This document shows positions 55,313-63,645 of a stretch of DNA of 64,000 nt, piece by piece. The position numbers and the translations under genes are program-made. A model generated the notes under the pieces. It saw nothing but the letters and a program-made list of their open reading frames with translations. It was not told the origin of the DNA and made no database searches. Source of the stretch: Quadrisphaera setariae (GTDB lineage Bacteria; Actinomycetota; Actinomycetes; Actinomycetales; Quadrisphaeraceae); the NCBI RefSeq assembly GCF_008041935.1, contig NZ_VKAC01000001.1, forward strand, positions 1 to 64,000, written 5' to 3'. Position 1 is the first letter of the stretch, and each line of letters begins with the position of its first letter.

Positions 55313-56182
55313 GTGTCCAGCACCCCGAGCACCTCGTCCGGTGGGGCGCTGCCCCGCCTCGAAGGCCGCACCGTCGTCGTCTCCGGCGCCAGCTCCGGCA
55401 TCGGCGCCGCCGCGGCGCGCCGCTTCGCCGCCGCCGGAGCGACGGTCGTCCCGCTGGGGCGCGACCCGCAGCGCACCGGCGCGCTCGCCGCCGAGCTGGG
55501 TGTCGAGCCCGTCCTGGCCGACTTCACGCGCCTCGACGACGTGCGCCGCGCCGCCTCCGAGGTGCTCGAGCGCTGCGAGCGCATCGACGTCCTGGCCAAC
55601 AACGCCGGGGGCACGTTCCCGCAGCGCACCACCACGGTCGACGGCCACGAGAAGACCTTCCAGGTCAACCACCTGGCGACGTTCCTGCTCACCGCGCTGC
55701 TGCGGGAGCGCCTCGAGGCGACGCCCGGCGCCCGCGTCATCACCACCTCGAGCCGCGCGAACTCCTTCGGCCGCGTCGACCTCGACGACCTCGACAGCAC
55801 GGCCGGCGCGTACCGCAGCTTCAAGGTCTACGGCACCACCAAGCTCGAGAACGTCCTCTTCACGCGTGAGCTGTCGCGCCGGATCGGTGGCACCGCGACG
55901 GCGTCGTGCTTCCACCCGGGCGTGGTCGGCACGGCGTTCGGCGCCGACTCGCCCCTGTTCCGGGTGCTCTACAGCCCGCCCCTGAGCCGCGTGCTCACCA
56001 TCACCGCCGAGGAGGGGGCCGCGCCGCTGCTCGCGCTGGCCACCCGCCCCGACCCGGAGACCGTCGACGGTGCCTACCTCGACAGGTTCGCCCCCGGCCG
56101 TCCGAACCGGCAGGCCGACGACGTCGCGCTGGCGCGCGGCCTGTGGGAGCGGTCGGCGGCGATGGTCGGCGTCCCCGCCTGA
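55313..56182 (+). CDS. SDR family NAD(P)-dependent oxidoreductase
   Basis: A classical short-chain dehydrogenase, 289 residues from 55313. The cofactor loop is VVVSGASSGIGAAAARRF (about 21-38), the NNAG motif is DVLANNAGGTF, the catalytic serine ITTSSRANSFG and YGTTKLENVLF the YxxxK. The C-terminal part resembles retinol-dehydrogenase-like SDRs. The start is uncertain: GTG at 55244, ATG at 55277 and GTG at 55313 are in frame, and codon bias weakens upstream of 55313. The substrate is unknown. Confidence 0.85.
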   Translation: MSSTPSTSSGGALPRLEGRTVVVSGASSGIGAAAARRFAAAGATVVPLGRDPQRTGALAAELGVEPVLADFTRLDDVRRAASEVLERCERIDVLANNAGGTFPQRTTTVDGHEKTFQVNHLATFLLTALLRERLEATPGARVITTSSRANSFGRVDLDDLDSTAGAYRSFKVYGTTKLENVLFTRELSRRIGGTATASCFHPGVVGTAFGADSPLFRVLYSPPLSRVLTITAEEGAAPLLALATRPDPETVDGAYLDRFAPGRPNRQADDVALARGLWERSAAMVGVPA

Positions 56183-56190
56183 CAGTGAGG

Positions 56191-56922
56191 ATGCAGGCGA
56201 GCCCCGGGCGTGGTCTCGACGTGCTGAGAGCGGTCGTCTTCGACCTGGACGCCACCCTCGTCGACCACGTCGGTGCCGCCACCGCGGGGCTGCGCGCCTG
56301 GCTGTCCGTTCGCGCGGTGGCGTCGACGCCCGAGCTGGAGGCCCGCTGGTTCGCGCTGGAGGCGGAGCACTTCAACCGCTGGCGCGACGGCGAGATCAGC
56401 CACGACGAGCAGCGCCGCGAGCGCCTTCGCGCGTTCCTGCCGCTGGTGGGATCACCGGTGGGCACCCCGGACGAGCTCGACGCCGAGTACGCGGGCTTCC
56501 TGGCCTCGTTGCGGCGCCACTGGCGCGCCTTCGACGACGTCCCGGCGGTGCTCGGCGCGCTGCGCGGCGGGGGACTGCTCACCGCCGTCCTCACGAACGG
56601 GGTGGAGGCGCTGCAGCGCGAGAAGCTGGAGCACCTCGGGCTCGTCGACGCGGTCGGACCGCTGTTCGCCGCCGACGCCCTGGGGGTGGCCAAGCCCCGG
56701 CCGGGAGCCTTCACCGCCGTGTGCGAGCGGCTCGGTCTGGAGCCGGGCCAGGTGCTCTACGTCGGCGACGACCACGAGGTGGACGTTCTGGGCGCTCGGG
56801 CCGCTGGCCTGCAGGCGGTGCTCGTCGACAGGACGGGCTCGGCGCCCCCGGCGGAGAGGTGCGCGGTCGCCTCGCTCAGCGAGGTGCTGGAGCTGCCCGA
56901 GGTCCGCGCAGCGCTGCGCTGA
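56191..56922 (+). CDS. HAD family hydrolase
   Basis: A 243-residue haloacid-dehalogenase-like phosphatase. Motif I is VVFDLDATLVDH, with A in place of the usual G. The cap follows (ARWFALEAEHFNRWRDGEISHDEQRRERL). Motif II is AVLTNGVE, motif III has K in GVAKPRPGAF, and motif IV is VLYVGDDHEVDVLGA. The substrate is unknown. The ATG at 56191 is 8 bases after the SDR stop; GTG at 56221 is another possible start. Confidence 0.86.
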   Translation: MQASPGRGLDVLRAVVFDLDATLVDHVGAATAGLRAWLSVRAVASTPELEARWFALEAEHFNRWRDGEISHDEQRRERLRAFLPLVGSPVGTPDELDAEYAGFLASLRRHWRAFDDVPAVLGALRGGGLLTAVLTNGVEALQREKLEHLGLVDAVGPLFAADALGVAKPRPGAFTAVCERLGLEPGQVLYVGDDHEVDVLGARAAGLQAVLVDRTGSAPPAERCAVASLSEVLELPEVRAALR

Positions 56923-56969
56923 GCCGCCGAGGGCCCCTGCAGAGGCCGCCCGGCGCCGGCCAGGACCGC

Positions 56970-57725
56970 TCAGGCCGTGGCGATCCGCACGGCGGCGTCG
57001 AGCAGCGCGAACCCCGCGGCGCCGGCCGCGACGGCGACCGCGGCCGTGGCCCATCCCGCTGCGCGCTCACCGCGGCGCAGGCACACGAGCAGGACGACGA
57101 CGGCCAGCGCCGCGAACGCCCATCCCGCGCTGGCCTGCCACGGGAAGAGCACCACCGTCCGGCCGCCGTCGGCCAGGGGAACCGCCGCCAGCAGGCCGGT
57201 GGCAGCGCCGCGCAGCACCCCCGTCTCGGTGGCGCGCACCAGCGCGGCCACCCCGACGAGGGCACCGCTGAGGAGGCCCGCGGCCGCCCACAGCACCACC
57301 GACGACCACGCGTGCGGGGTGCCGCTGACGAAGGCCGCCCACGCGTAGTACCCGGCCACCAGGCCCTGGGTGGTCGCCAGGCCCGTCACCAGCGCCAGGG
57401 CGAGAGAGGACCCGGTGGAGCCCCCGCGTCGCGGCACGGCCGCCAGCACCGCCGCGGTGAGCGCCGCCGGGAGGAGCACCCACGCCGTCACCGAGTTGGC
57501 CAGCGGCCCCCACGCCGTGGGAAGGACGCCCTGGGCGGCCTCGGTGGCCGCTCCCAGCATCACCGCGGCAGCCGTGGCGGCGGTCACCGCGGCCACCGCG
57601 GGTGCCGTGCTCTCCGAGCTGTGGCGCTGCTGCCGCTGCTGACGGGACTGCCGGGACTGCCGGTGGGGTGGACGCCCCGCGAGCGCCTGACGCCAGGAGG
57701 GGGCGGCGGGGGCTGCGGCGCTCAT
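56970..57725 (-). CDS. DUF6518-like membrane protein
   Basis: A 251-residue protein with an Arg/Gln-rich N-terminus (SRQSRQQRQQRHSS) and six hydrophobic helices. PTAWGPLANSVTAWVLLPA, HAWSSVVLWAAAGLLSGAL and ADGGRTVVLFPWQASAGW resemble the DUF6518 family, which I recall only loosely. The function is unknown. ATG at 57725 is preferred to 57749. Confidence 0.65.
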   Translation of the reverse strand: MSAAAPAAPSWRQALAGRPPHRQSRQSRQQRQQRHSSESTAPAVAAVTAATAAAVMLGAATEAAQGVLPTAWGPLANSVTAWVLLPAALTAAVLAAVPRRGGSTGSSLALALVTGLATTQGLVAGYYAWAAFVSGTPHAWSSVVLWAAAGLLSGALVGVAALVRATETGVLRGAATGLLAAVPLADGGRTVVLFPWQASAGWAFAALAVVVLLVCLRRGERAAGWATAAVAVAAGAAGFALLDAAVRIATA

Positions 57726-57826
57726 GCGTCGAGCCTGCAGCGCGTCCACCGCCGGCGTCGTCAGCCCGCGGCAGCGACGCCCGGGCCACCGCGTCAGCCC
57801 CCGGGATGATCTGAGAGCGTGGCGCG

Positions 57827-58948
57827 GTGGCTGGGAGGACTGCTGGTGGGGGGCCCGGCGGGCTCGGCGGGCTGGGCCGGGGGGGCGGTGCGGCCGGTGC
57901 GGCGCCGCCCCTGGAGGAGCTGCTGGCCGGCGCGGCGGTGGTGGCGCTGCCGCTGCGCGTGAGGTTCCGCGGCATCGAGGTCCGGGAGGCCCTGCTGCTG
58001 CGGGGCCCCGCCGGCTGGGGCGAGTTCGCCCCCTTCGCCGAGTACGACGACGCCACCTCCGCCGCGTGGCTGGCCGCGGGGGTCGAGGCCGCCTGGGCCG
58101 GCTGGCCGGAGCCGCTGCGCCAGCGGGTCACCGTCAACGCCACCGTCCCCGCCGTCCCCGCAGAGCAGGTGCCGGAGGTGCTCGCCCGCTTCCCCGGCTG
58201 CACCACCGCCAAGGTGAAGGTCGCCGAGCGGGGGCAGTCGCTGGCCGACGACCTCGCCCGGGTGGCGGCCGTCCGCGAGGCGCTGGCCGCACGCACCGGC
58301 GACGGAGCTCGCGTGCGCGTGCGGGTGGACGCCAACGGCGGCTGGAGCGTCGAGGACGCCGCCGCGGCGCTCACCGCCCTCACCGCGGGCCGGGGGCAGG
58401 GGCCGCTGCAGTACGCCGAGCAGCCCTGTGCGTCCGTCGCCGAGCTGGTCGCGCTGCGCGCACGGCTCGCTGCCGCGGGCGTCGCCGTCCCGATCGCCGC
58501 GGACGAGAGCATCCGGCGCGCCTCCGACCCCCTGGCGGTGGTGCGCGCGGGCGCCGCCGACGTCGCCGTCCTCAAGGTGCCGCCGATGGGCGGGGTCCGA
58601 GCGGTGCTGGCCCTCGCCGAGCAGTTGCGCGCCGAGGGCCTGCGCCGCACCGGGACGCCGGTGCCGGTGGTGCTGTCCAGCGCCCTGGACACCGCCGTCG
58701 GCCTGTCGGCGGGACTGGCCGCGGCGGCCGCGCTCCCGCTCGTCAGCGGCGAAGAGCAGCTGGCCAGCGGGCTGGGCACCGGGTCGCTGTTCGCCGTCGA
58801 CGTCGCCGAGCCGCGGGAGCTGGCGGGCGGAGCGCTGCCCGTCGGCCCGGTCGAGCCCGACCCGGAGCTGCTCCAGCGGCACGCGGCGCCGCCGGAGCGA
58901 CGTGACTGGTGGCTGAGGCGGCTGCGGCGCTGCCACGCGCTGCTGTGA
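57827..58948 (+). CDS. menC: o-Succinylbenzoate synthase
   Basis: A 373-residue enolase-superfamily enzyme. Residues 1-30 are a Gly-rich leader. The catalytic parts are TTAKVKVAE with K129 and K131, VDANGGW with D168, YAEQPCAS with E198, ADESIRRASDP with D226, and K250 in VLKVPPMGG. It dehydrates SHCHC to o-succinylbenzoate. It is 26 bases before menD and co-directional. The GTG at 57827 is the first usable start. Confidence 0.93.
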   Translation: MAGRTAGGGPGGLGGLGRGGGAAGAAPPLEELLAGAAVVALPLRVRFRGIEVREALLLRGPAGWGEFAPFAEYDDATSAAWLAAGVEAAWAGWPEPLRQRVTVNATVPAVPAEQVPEVLARFPGCTTAKVKVAERGQSLADDLARVAAVREALAARTGDGARVRVRVDANGGWSVEDAAAALTALTAGRGQGPLQYAEQPCASVAELVALRARLAAAGVAVPIAADESIRRASDPLAVVRAGAADVAVLKVPPMGGVRAVLALAEQLRAEGLRRTGTPVPVVLSSALDTAVGLSAGLAAAAALPLVSGEEQLASGLGTGSLFAVDVAEPRELAGGALPVGPVEPDPELLQRHAAPPERRDWWLRRLRRCHALL

Positions 58949-58974
58949 GACCCGCCCCTGGCGATGATGGGTCG

Positions 58975-60759
58975 GTGCAGACCTCCGTCCAGCCGTCGAC
59001 GCTGCTGGCGCGCACCGTCGTCGTCGCCCTCGCGAGGGCCGGGGTGCGCGAGGTGGTGCTGTGCCCCGGGTCGCGGTCGGCACCGCTGGCCTACGCCCTG
59101 CACGACGCGGACGCCGCCGGGCTGCTGCGCCTGCACGTCCGCCACGACGAGCGGGCCGCGGCGTTCACCGCGCTCGGCGCGGGCCGCGCCACCGGCGTGC
59201 CCGCCGCGGTGGTCACGACGTCGGGCACGGCCGTCGCCAACCTCCACCCCGCCGTCCTCGAGGCGGCCGAGGCCGGCGTGCCGCTCGTGGTGCTCTCCGC
59301 CGACCGCCCGCACGCCGTGCGCGGCACCTGGGCCAACCAGACCACCGCGCTGCAGGCCGGGCTGTTCGGCGCTGCTGCCCGGCACGCCCTCGACCTGCCC
59401 GTCCCACGGGCCCACGAGCCGCTCGCCAGGGCCCGCGCCACGTGGGCCGCGGGCGTCGCCGACCTCGTCGCTGCGGCGCTCGGGCAGCGCGGCACCCGGC
59501 CCGGCCCGGTCCACGGCGACCTCGCCTTCGCCGACCCGCTCGTGCCCGACGTCCCCTGGACCCCGCCCTCCCTTCTCGCACTTTCCGCAGAAAGTGCGAG
59601 AAGGGCCCCTTCCCAAGGCGCACTCGCCGCGGAAAGTGCGGGAAAGGAGGTCGCCGGGGGGCCCGAGCGCACGGTGGTCGTCGCGGGCGACGGACCCGCG
59701 CCCCTCGGGGCTCTGGCCCGCCGGCTCGCGGAGCGCCGCGGCTGGCCGCTGCTCGCCGAGCCCAGCTCCGGCGCCCGCGGCGGCCCGAACGCCGTCGCGG
59801 CCTACCGGCTGCTGCTCGACCAGCCCGCCCTCGGCGCTGCGGTGGAGCGCGTGGTCGCCGTCGGCAGGCCCACGCTCAGCCGGCCCGTGAGCGCGCTGCT
59901 GGCCCGCGCGGACGTCGACCTGGTCCACCTGGTCACCCACGTGGACGACCCCGGCCCCGCCCGCCCGCACCACCGCGTCCTGGTCAGCTCCGCCCGGCAG
60001 GGAGAGCAGGACCACGACCACGCCCGTGCGGGCGGGGACTGGCTGCGCCGCTGGCAGCGCGCCGGTGCCGCCGCCCAGGCCGTCACGGACGCCGTCCTCG
60101 ACGACGAGGCCCGCGCCGGTCGCCTCACCGGACCGCTCCTCGCCCGCGAGGTGGCGGCCGCGGTCACAGGGACGGGAGCCCAGGACCTCCTCGTCGCCGC
60201 GGCGTCCAACGCCGTCCGCGACCTCGACCTCGCGGCCGCCCCGTGGGCCGACCCGGTCGCCGCTCCCCGGGTGCTGGCGGCCCGGGGCCTGTCGGGCATC
60301 GACGGGACCCTCTCGACCGCCACCGGCGCCGCGCTCGCGGCCGGGTCGCCCACCACGGTGCTCGTGGGCGACCTCGCCGTCCTGCACGACGCGAACGGCC
60401 TGCTCCTGCCGCCGGGCGAGCCCGAGCCGGACCTGCGCGTCGTCGTCCTCGACGACGACGGCGGCGGCATCTTCAGCGGCCTCGAGCACGGCGACCCCGA
60501 GCGCTCCGACCGGGCACGGGTCTTCGAACGCCTCTTCGGCACGCCCCACGGCCGCGACCTGGTGGCGATCGCCGCGGCGCTCGGCGTCCCGGCGCGCCGC
60601 GTGACCGACCTGGCCGACCTGCGCTCAGCGCTGGCGGCGCCGGTGCGGGGCCGCGAGGTGCTCGTGGTCCCCGCCGACCGCTCGGACCTGCGCGCGCTGC
60701 ACGCCCGCATCCGCTCACGGGTCTCCGGCGCGGTGGCCGGCCTCGGCTCCGGCTCCTGA
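58975..60759 (+). CDS. menD: SEPHCHC synthase (menaquinone MenD)
   Basis: A 594-residue ThDP enzyme that adds 2-oxoglutarate to isochorismate. REVVLCPGSRSAPLAYAL and HVRHDERAAAFTALGAGRATG (E59 binds ThDP) begin the first domain. VTTSGTAVANLHPAVLEA and ADRPHAVRGTWANQTT follow. In the last domain RGLSGIDGTLSTATGAAL and VVVLDDDGGGIFSGLEH carry the diphosphate site. An in-frame palindromic insertion occupies residues 199-226. GATGAT-N6 precedes the GTG start at 58975. Confidence 0.95.
   Translation: MQTSVQPSTLLARTVVVALARAGVREVVLCPGSRSAPLAYALHDADAAGLLRLHVRHDERAAAFTALGAGRATGVPAAVVTTSGTAVANLHPAVLEAAEAGVPLVVLSADRPHAVRGTWANQTTALQAGLFGAAARHALDLPVPRAHEPLARARATWAAGVADLVAAALGQRGTRPGPVHGDLAFADPLVPDVPWTPPSLLALSAESARRAPSQGALAAESAGKEVAGGPERTVVVAGDGPAPLGALARRLAERRGWPLLAEPSSGARGGPNAVAAYRLLLDQPALGAAVERVVAVGRPTLSRPVSALLARADVDLVHLVTHVDDPGPARPHHRVLVSSARQGEQDHDHARAGGDWLRRWQRAGAAAQAVTDAVLDDEARAGRLTGPLLAREVAAAVTGTGAQDLLVAAASNAVRDLDLAAAPWADPVAAPRVLAARGLSGIDGTLSTATGAALAAGSPTTVLVGDLAVLHDANGLLLPPGEPEPDLRVVVLDDDGGGIFSGLEHGDPERSDRARVFERLFGTPHGRDLVAIAAALGVPARRVTDLADLRSALAAPVRGREVLVVPADRSDLRALHARIRSRVSGAVAGLGSGS
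59570..59650 (+). repeat. Palindromic repeat inserted in frame in menD
   Basis: A perfect 16-base-pair hairpin (arms 59570-59585 and 59590-59605, containing CTCGCACTTTC) is followed by a second, degenerate half-copy around 59621-59647. It encodes LLALSAESARRAPSQGALAA then ESAGK, i.e. an internal peptide repeat. It resembles coded mobile palindromes rather than protein sequence. Confidence 0.6.
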
Positions 60760-60800
60760 CCGGCCCGACCCGCGAGGCTCGTCGGCCTGGTCTGACCGGG

Positions 60801-62171
60801 TCAGGCGCCGCCGAGCGCGTCGCGCACCGGCACGAGCTTGGCGTCGGACTCGGCCAGCTCGGCCATCGGGTCCGACCCCGCCACCACCCCGCACCCGGCG
60901 AACAGGCGCACGCGGCGGGCGTCGTCGGGGTCGATGCGGGCGCACCGCAGCGCCAGCCCGACCTCACCGTCGCCGCTGCCGTCCACCCAGCCGACGGGCC
61001 CGGCGTACCGGTCGCGGTCCATGCCCTCCAGCTCGGCGATGAGCGCCGCCGCCGCGGAGGTGGGGGTCCCGCAGACCGCGGCCGTGGGGTGCAGCGCCGC
61101 CGCCAGCTCGAGCACGCCGGGCGCACCGCCGGGGCGGGCGTCGTCCAGGACGCCGGTGACGTCGGAGGCGAGGTGCATGACGTTGGGCAGGTGCAGCACG
61201 AAGGGGGCGTCCGGCGCGGTCGTCGTCCGGCAGTGGGGCGCGAGGGCCGACACCACCGAGCGCACGGCGTACTCGTGCTCCTCCAGGTCCTTGCCGGAGC
61301 GCGCCAACGACCCCGCCAGGGAGGCGTCGCGCTCCTCGTCGCCGGTGCGGCGGATGGTCCCGGCCAGCACGCGCGAGTGCACGAGCCCGCGCTCGCGGCG
61401 GACCAGCAGCTCCGGCGTCGCCCCGACGAGCCCGTCCACGGAGAACGACCAGCACGACGGGTAGGCCTCGGCCAGGCGCGCGAGCAGCCAGCGCGGGTCG
61501 ACCTCGTGCTCCGCCTCGGCGACGAGGTCGCGGGCGAGCACCACCTTCTCCAGCTCGCCGGCCTGGATGCGGGCGACGGCGCGGGCGACGGCGGTGGCCC
61601 AGCGCGGTCCGCACAGCGCGCCGTCGGCGTACCGCACGGCACCGGGCCCGCTCACCGGCTCCACCGGGTCCCCGGCGGCCACGGCGGTCTGCGCGACGGA
61701 GCCCACGGCCCCGACGGGAGCGTCGACGGGCTCGGCGGTGGTCACCCAGACGACGTCGCCGCGCCGGCCCACGAGGACCTCGGGGACGACGAGCACGCCG
61801 CCGCCCGCCGAGGCGGCGTCGAACGAGAGCGACGTGAACGCCACCGGGCCGGTCCCGGGCAGGTGGACGTCGTCGACGACGGGGGCTCCGAGCACGAGGT
61901 CGCGCCAGGCAGCGGCGGCGGTGGCGAAGCGGTGCTCACCGCCGGCCTCGACGCGGGCGGCCTCGCCCCAGCCGACCAGCCCCTCCTCGCGGCGCACCCA
62001 CGCCAGCGGGCTGGACGAGGGGGAGCGGCGGGTGAGGACGTCGAGCAGGGGACCCGGGTCGGAGACCCGCGTCGTGCGCCAGCGCAGCCTGGCGCGCACA
62101 GCGCCCGGCGAGCCCGGCTCGAGCGAGCGGGGCTGGGGCGGACGGCTCGAACGGCCGACGGTCGTGGTCAT
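60801..62171 (-). CDS. menF: Isochorismate synthase
   Basis: A 456-residue chorismate-binding enzyme. AIQAGELEKVVLARDLVAE-like RIQAGELEKVVLARDLVAE, SFVATPELLV-like VDGLVGATPELLVRR, AGTIRRTGDEERDASLAGSL and HPTAAVCGTPTSAAAALI are family motifs, with the C-terminal VGWVDGSGDGEVGLALRCA. It makes isochorismate for MenD, towards which it converges. Whether to call it menF or entC depends on pathway; the context favours menaquinone. ATG at 62171 and GTG at 62174 (5 bases after TAGCCT) are both possible. Confidence 0.94.
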   Translation of the reverse strand: MTTTVGRSSRPPQPRSLEPGSPGAVRARLRWRTTRVSDPGPLLDVLTRRSPSSSPLAWVRREEGLVGWGEAARVEAGGEHRFATAAAAWRDLVLGAPVVDDVHLPGTGPVAFTSLSFDAASAGGGVLVVPEVLVGRRGDVVWVTTAEPVDAPVGAVGSVAQTAVAAGDPVEPVSGPGAVRYADGALCGPRWATAVARAVARIQAGELEKVVLARDLVAEAEHEVDPRWLLARLAEAYPSCWSFSVDGLVGATPELLVRRERGLVHSRVLAGTIRRTGDEERDASLAGSLARSGKDLEEHEYAVRSVVSALAPHCRTTTAPDAPFVLHLPNVMHLASDVTGVLDDARPGGAPGVLELAAALHPTAAVCGTPTSAAAALIAELEGMDRDRYAGPVGWVDGSGDGEVGLALRCARIDPDDARRVRLFAGCGVVAGSDPMAELAESDAKLVPVRDALGGA

Positions 62172-62273
62172 CACCTTCCAGGCTAGGCGCCCGTCGCGCG
62201 TGCGCAGCCGCAGCGGTCCCGCGGAGTGACGACCACCACCACGCCGGTCCAGCCGACCGGCCCAGTCGTGCGG

Positions 62274-63581
62274 TCAGCCGCGCAGGGAGTCCTGCACGGC
62301 GTCGGCGCCGCTCGTGCCGGCGGGCAGCACCACGAACTGCCGCAGCACGAGGTCGCCGCCGGTCACCGGACCCCGCGGGCCGGGCACCGAGTCGACGCTG
62401 ATGCCGGTCTCGGGGACGCCCAGCAGCTTGTAGCCGTCGAGCAGCCGGGTGGTCGTGTTCCAGAAGCCGCCCGTGCCGCCCCACGCGCCGAGGAACTCGG
62501 CGGCGGTCCCGGCGTCCTCGGTGACCACGGTGGCGGCGATGCCGCTGGTCTCCGCCGCCGCGAGCGCCGTCGCCTCCACGGGGCCCGCCACGGGGGCGAC
62601 GGTGACCCGGGCCTCCCGGCCGGAGTCGAGGGCCCACTCGTGGCCGAGCTCGTGCTCGTGCGGGGGCAGCAGCGCCTCCACGCCGGCGTCGCCGAGCACC
62701 TCGACGGCCACCTGGCTCAGCTCCTCCCAGCGGGCGGAGTGCACCAGCAGCAGGTTGAGGCGGTTGCAGACGCCGAGCCTGTCCACCCCGGCGCGCAGCA
62801 GCGACCGGAACCGGTCCAGGTCAGCGGCGACGTCGGCGTACATGACCCCGCCGCCGTCGGCGTGGGCCAGCACGCGCGTCCCCGCGGACGCGCCCAGGCG
62901 CGAGAGGTGCCGGGTGGTCTCCCCGGAGCCGCGCACGATGACCAGGGGCACCAGGTCGGGCTGGGCCACGAGCGCCTCGGCGGCGTCGTGCCCGGGCTCG
63001 CGGACCAGCTCCACCGCGCCGTCGGGCAGGCCGGCTGCGGCCAGCGCCGGGGTGAGCACCTCGTCGACGAGCACGGCGGAGGTGCCCAGCGCCGCCGAGC
63101 CGGTGCGCAGGACGGCGGCGCTGCGCGCGCGCAGCACCTGGCCCGCCACGTCCAGCGTGACCGCGGGACGCGCCTCGTACGTGGCACCGATGACGCCCAC
63201 GGGCACCCGGCGCTCCCACACGGCGCCCTCACCGCCCGGCAGGTCGCGCACGAACGCCATCCGGGGCTGGGCGGGCAGCGCGGCGATCTCGCGCAGCTGC
63301 TGCGCCGCGGACTCCAGGCGCGCCGGGTCGAGGCGGAGCCTGTCGAGCAGCCCGGCGCTCATCCCGCGGTCCTGCGCCGCGGCGACGTCGCGGGCGTTGG
63401 CGGCCAGGACGGCGCCAGCGGCCCCGGCCACCCGGTCGGCGGCGGCGGCGAGGGCCTCGCTCACCCGGGCGTCCGGAGCGGTGCGCAGCGCGACGGACGC
63501 GGCGTGCGCGCGACGGGCAGCGGCCCGGACGGCCTCGGTGGCGCTGGTCTGGGTGGTGGCGTCGCCGGAGGTGCTGCTCAC
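62274..63581 (-). CDS. proA: Divergent glutamate-5-semialdehyde dehydrogenase-like aldehyde dehydrogenase
   Basis: A 435-residue protein of the ProA (gamma-glutamyl phosphate reductase) branch of aldehyde dehydrogenases. [20 protein letters not shown] and [14 protein letters not shown] are NADP-binding regions, and [12 protein letters not shown] holds the catalytic C272. Deviations from ProA are notable: the usual VCNAxETLLV reads [10 protein letters not shown], the RGG loop reads [10 protein letters not shown], and the C-terminal NASTRFxDG reads [10 protein letters not shown]. It may therefore act on another substrate. proB is not in the window. Confidence 0.7.
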   Translation of the reverse strand: MSSTSGDATTQTSATEAVRAAARRAHAASVALRTAPDARVSEALAAAADRVAGAAGAVLAANARDVAAAQDRGMSAGLLDRLRLDPARLESAAQQLREIAALPAQPRMAFVRDLPGGEGAVWERRVPVGVIGATYEARPAVTLDVAGQVLRARSAAVLRTGSAALGTSAVLVDEVLTPALAAAGLPDGAVELVREPGHDAAEALVAQPDLVPLVIVRGSGETTRHLSRLGASAGTRVLAHADGGGVMYADVAADLDRFRSLLRAGVDRLGVCNRLNLLLVHSARWEELSQVAVEVLGDAGVEALLPPHEHELGHEWALDSGREARVTVAPVAGPVEATALAAAETSGIAATVVTEDAGTAAEFLGAWGGTGGFWNTTTRLLDGYKLLGVPETGISVDSVPGPRGPVTGGDLVLRQFVVLPAGTSGADAVQDSLRG

Positions 63582-63645
63582 GGCCGCAGAGCCTACGGGG
63601 GGATCACGGCGCGAGGTGTGCGCGCAGGTGGGGGACCATGGAGGG

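Noticed and set aside
57067-60549. A 1160-residue open reading frame on the minus strand
   Set aside because: It runs antisense through menC and menD, whose motifs are unmistakable, so it is a shadow.
59061-62186. A 1041-residue open reading frame on the plus strand
   Set aside because: It overlaps menD in another frame and is antisense to the isochorismate synthase gene. Its composition is Arg/Gly/Pro repeats.
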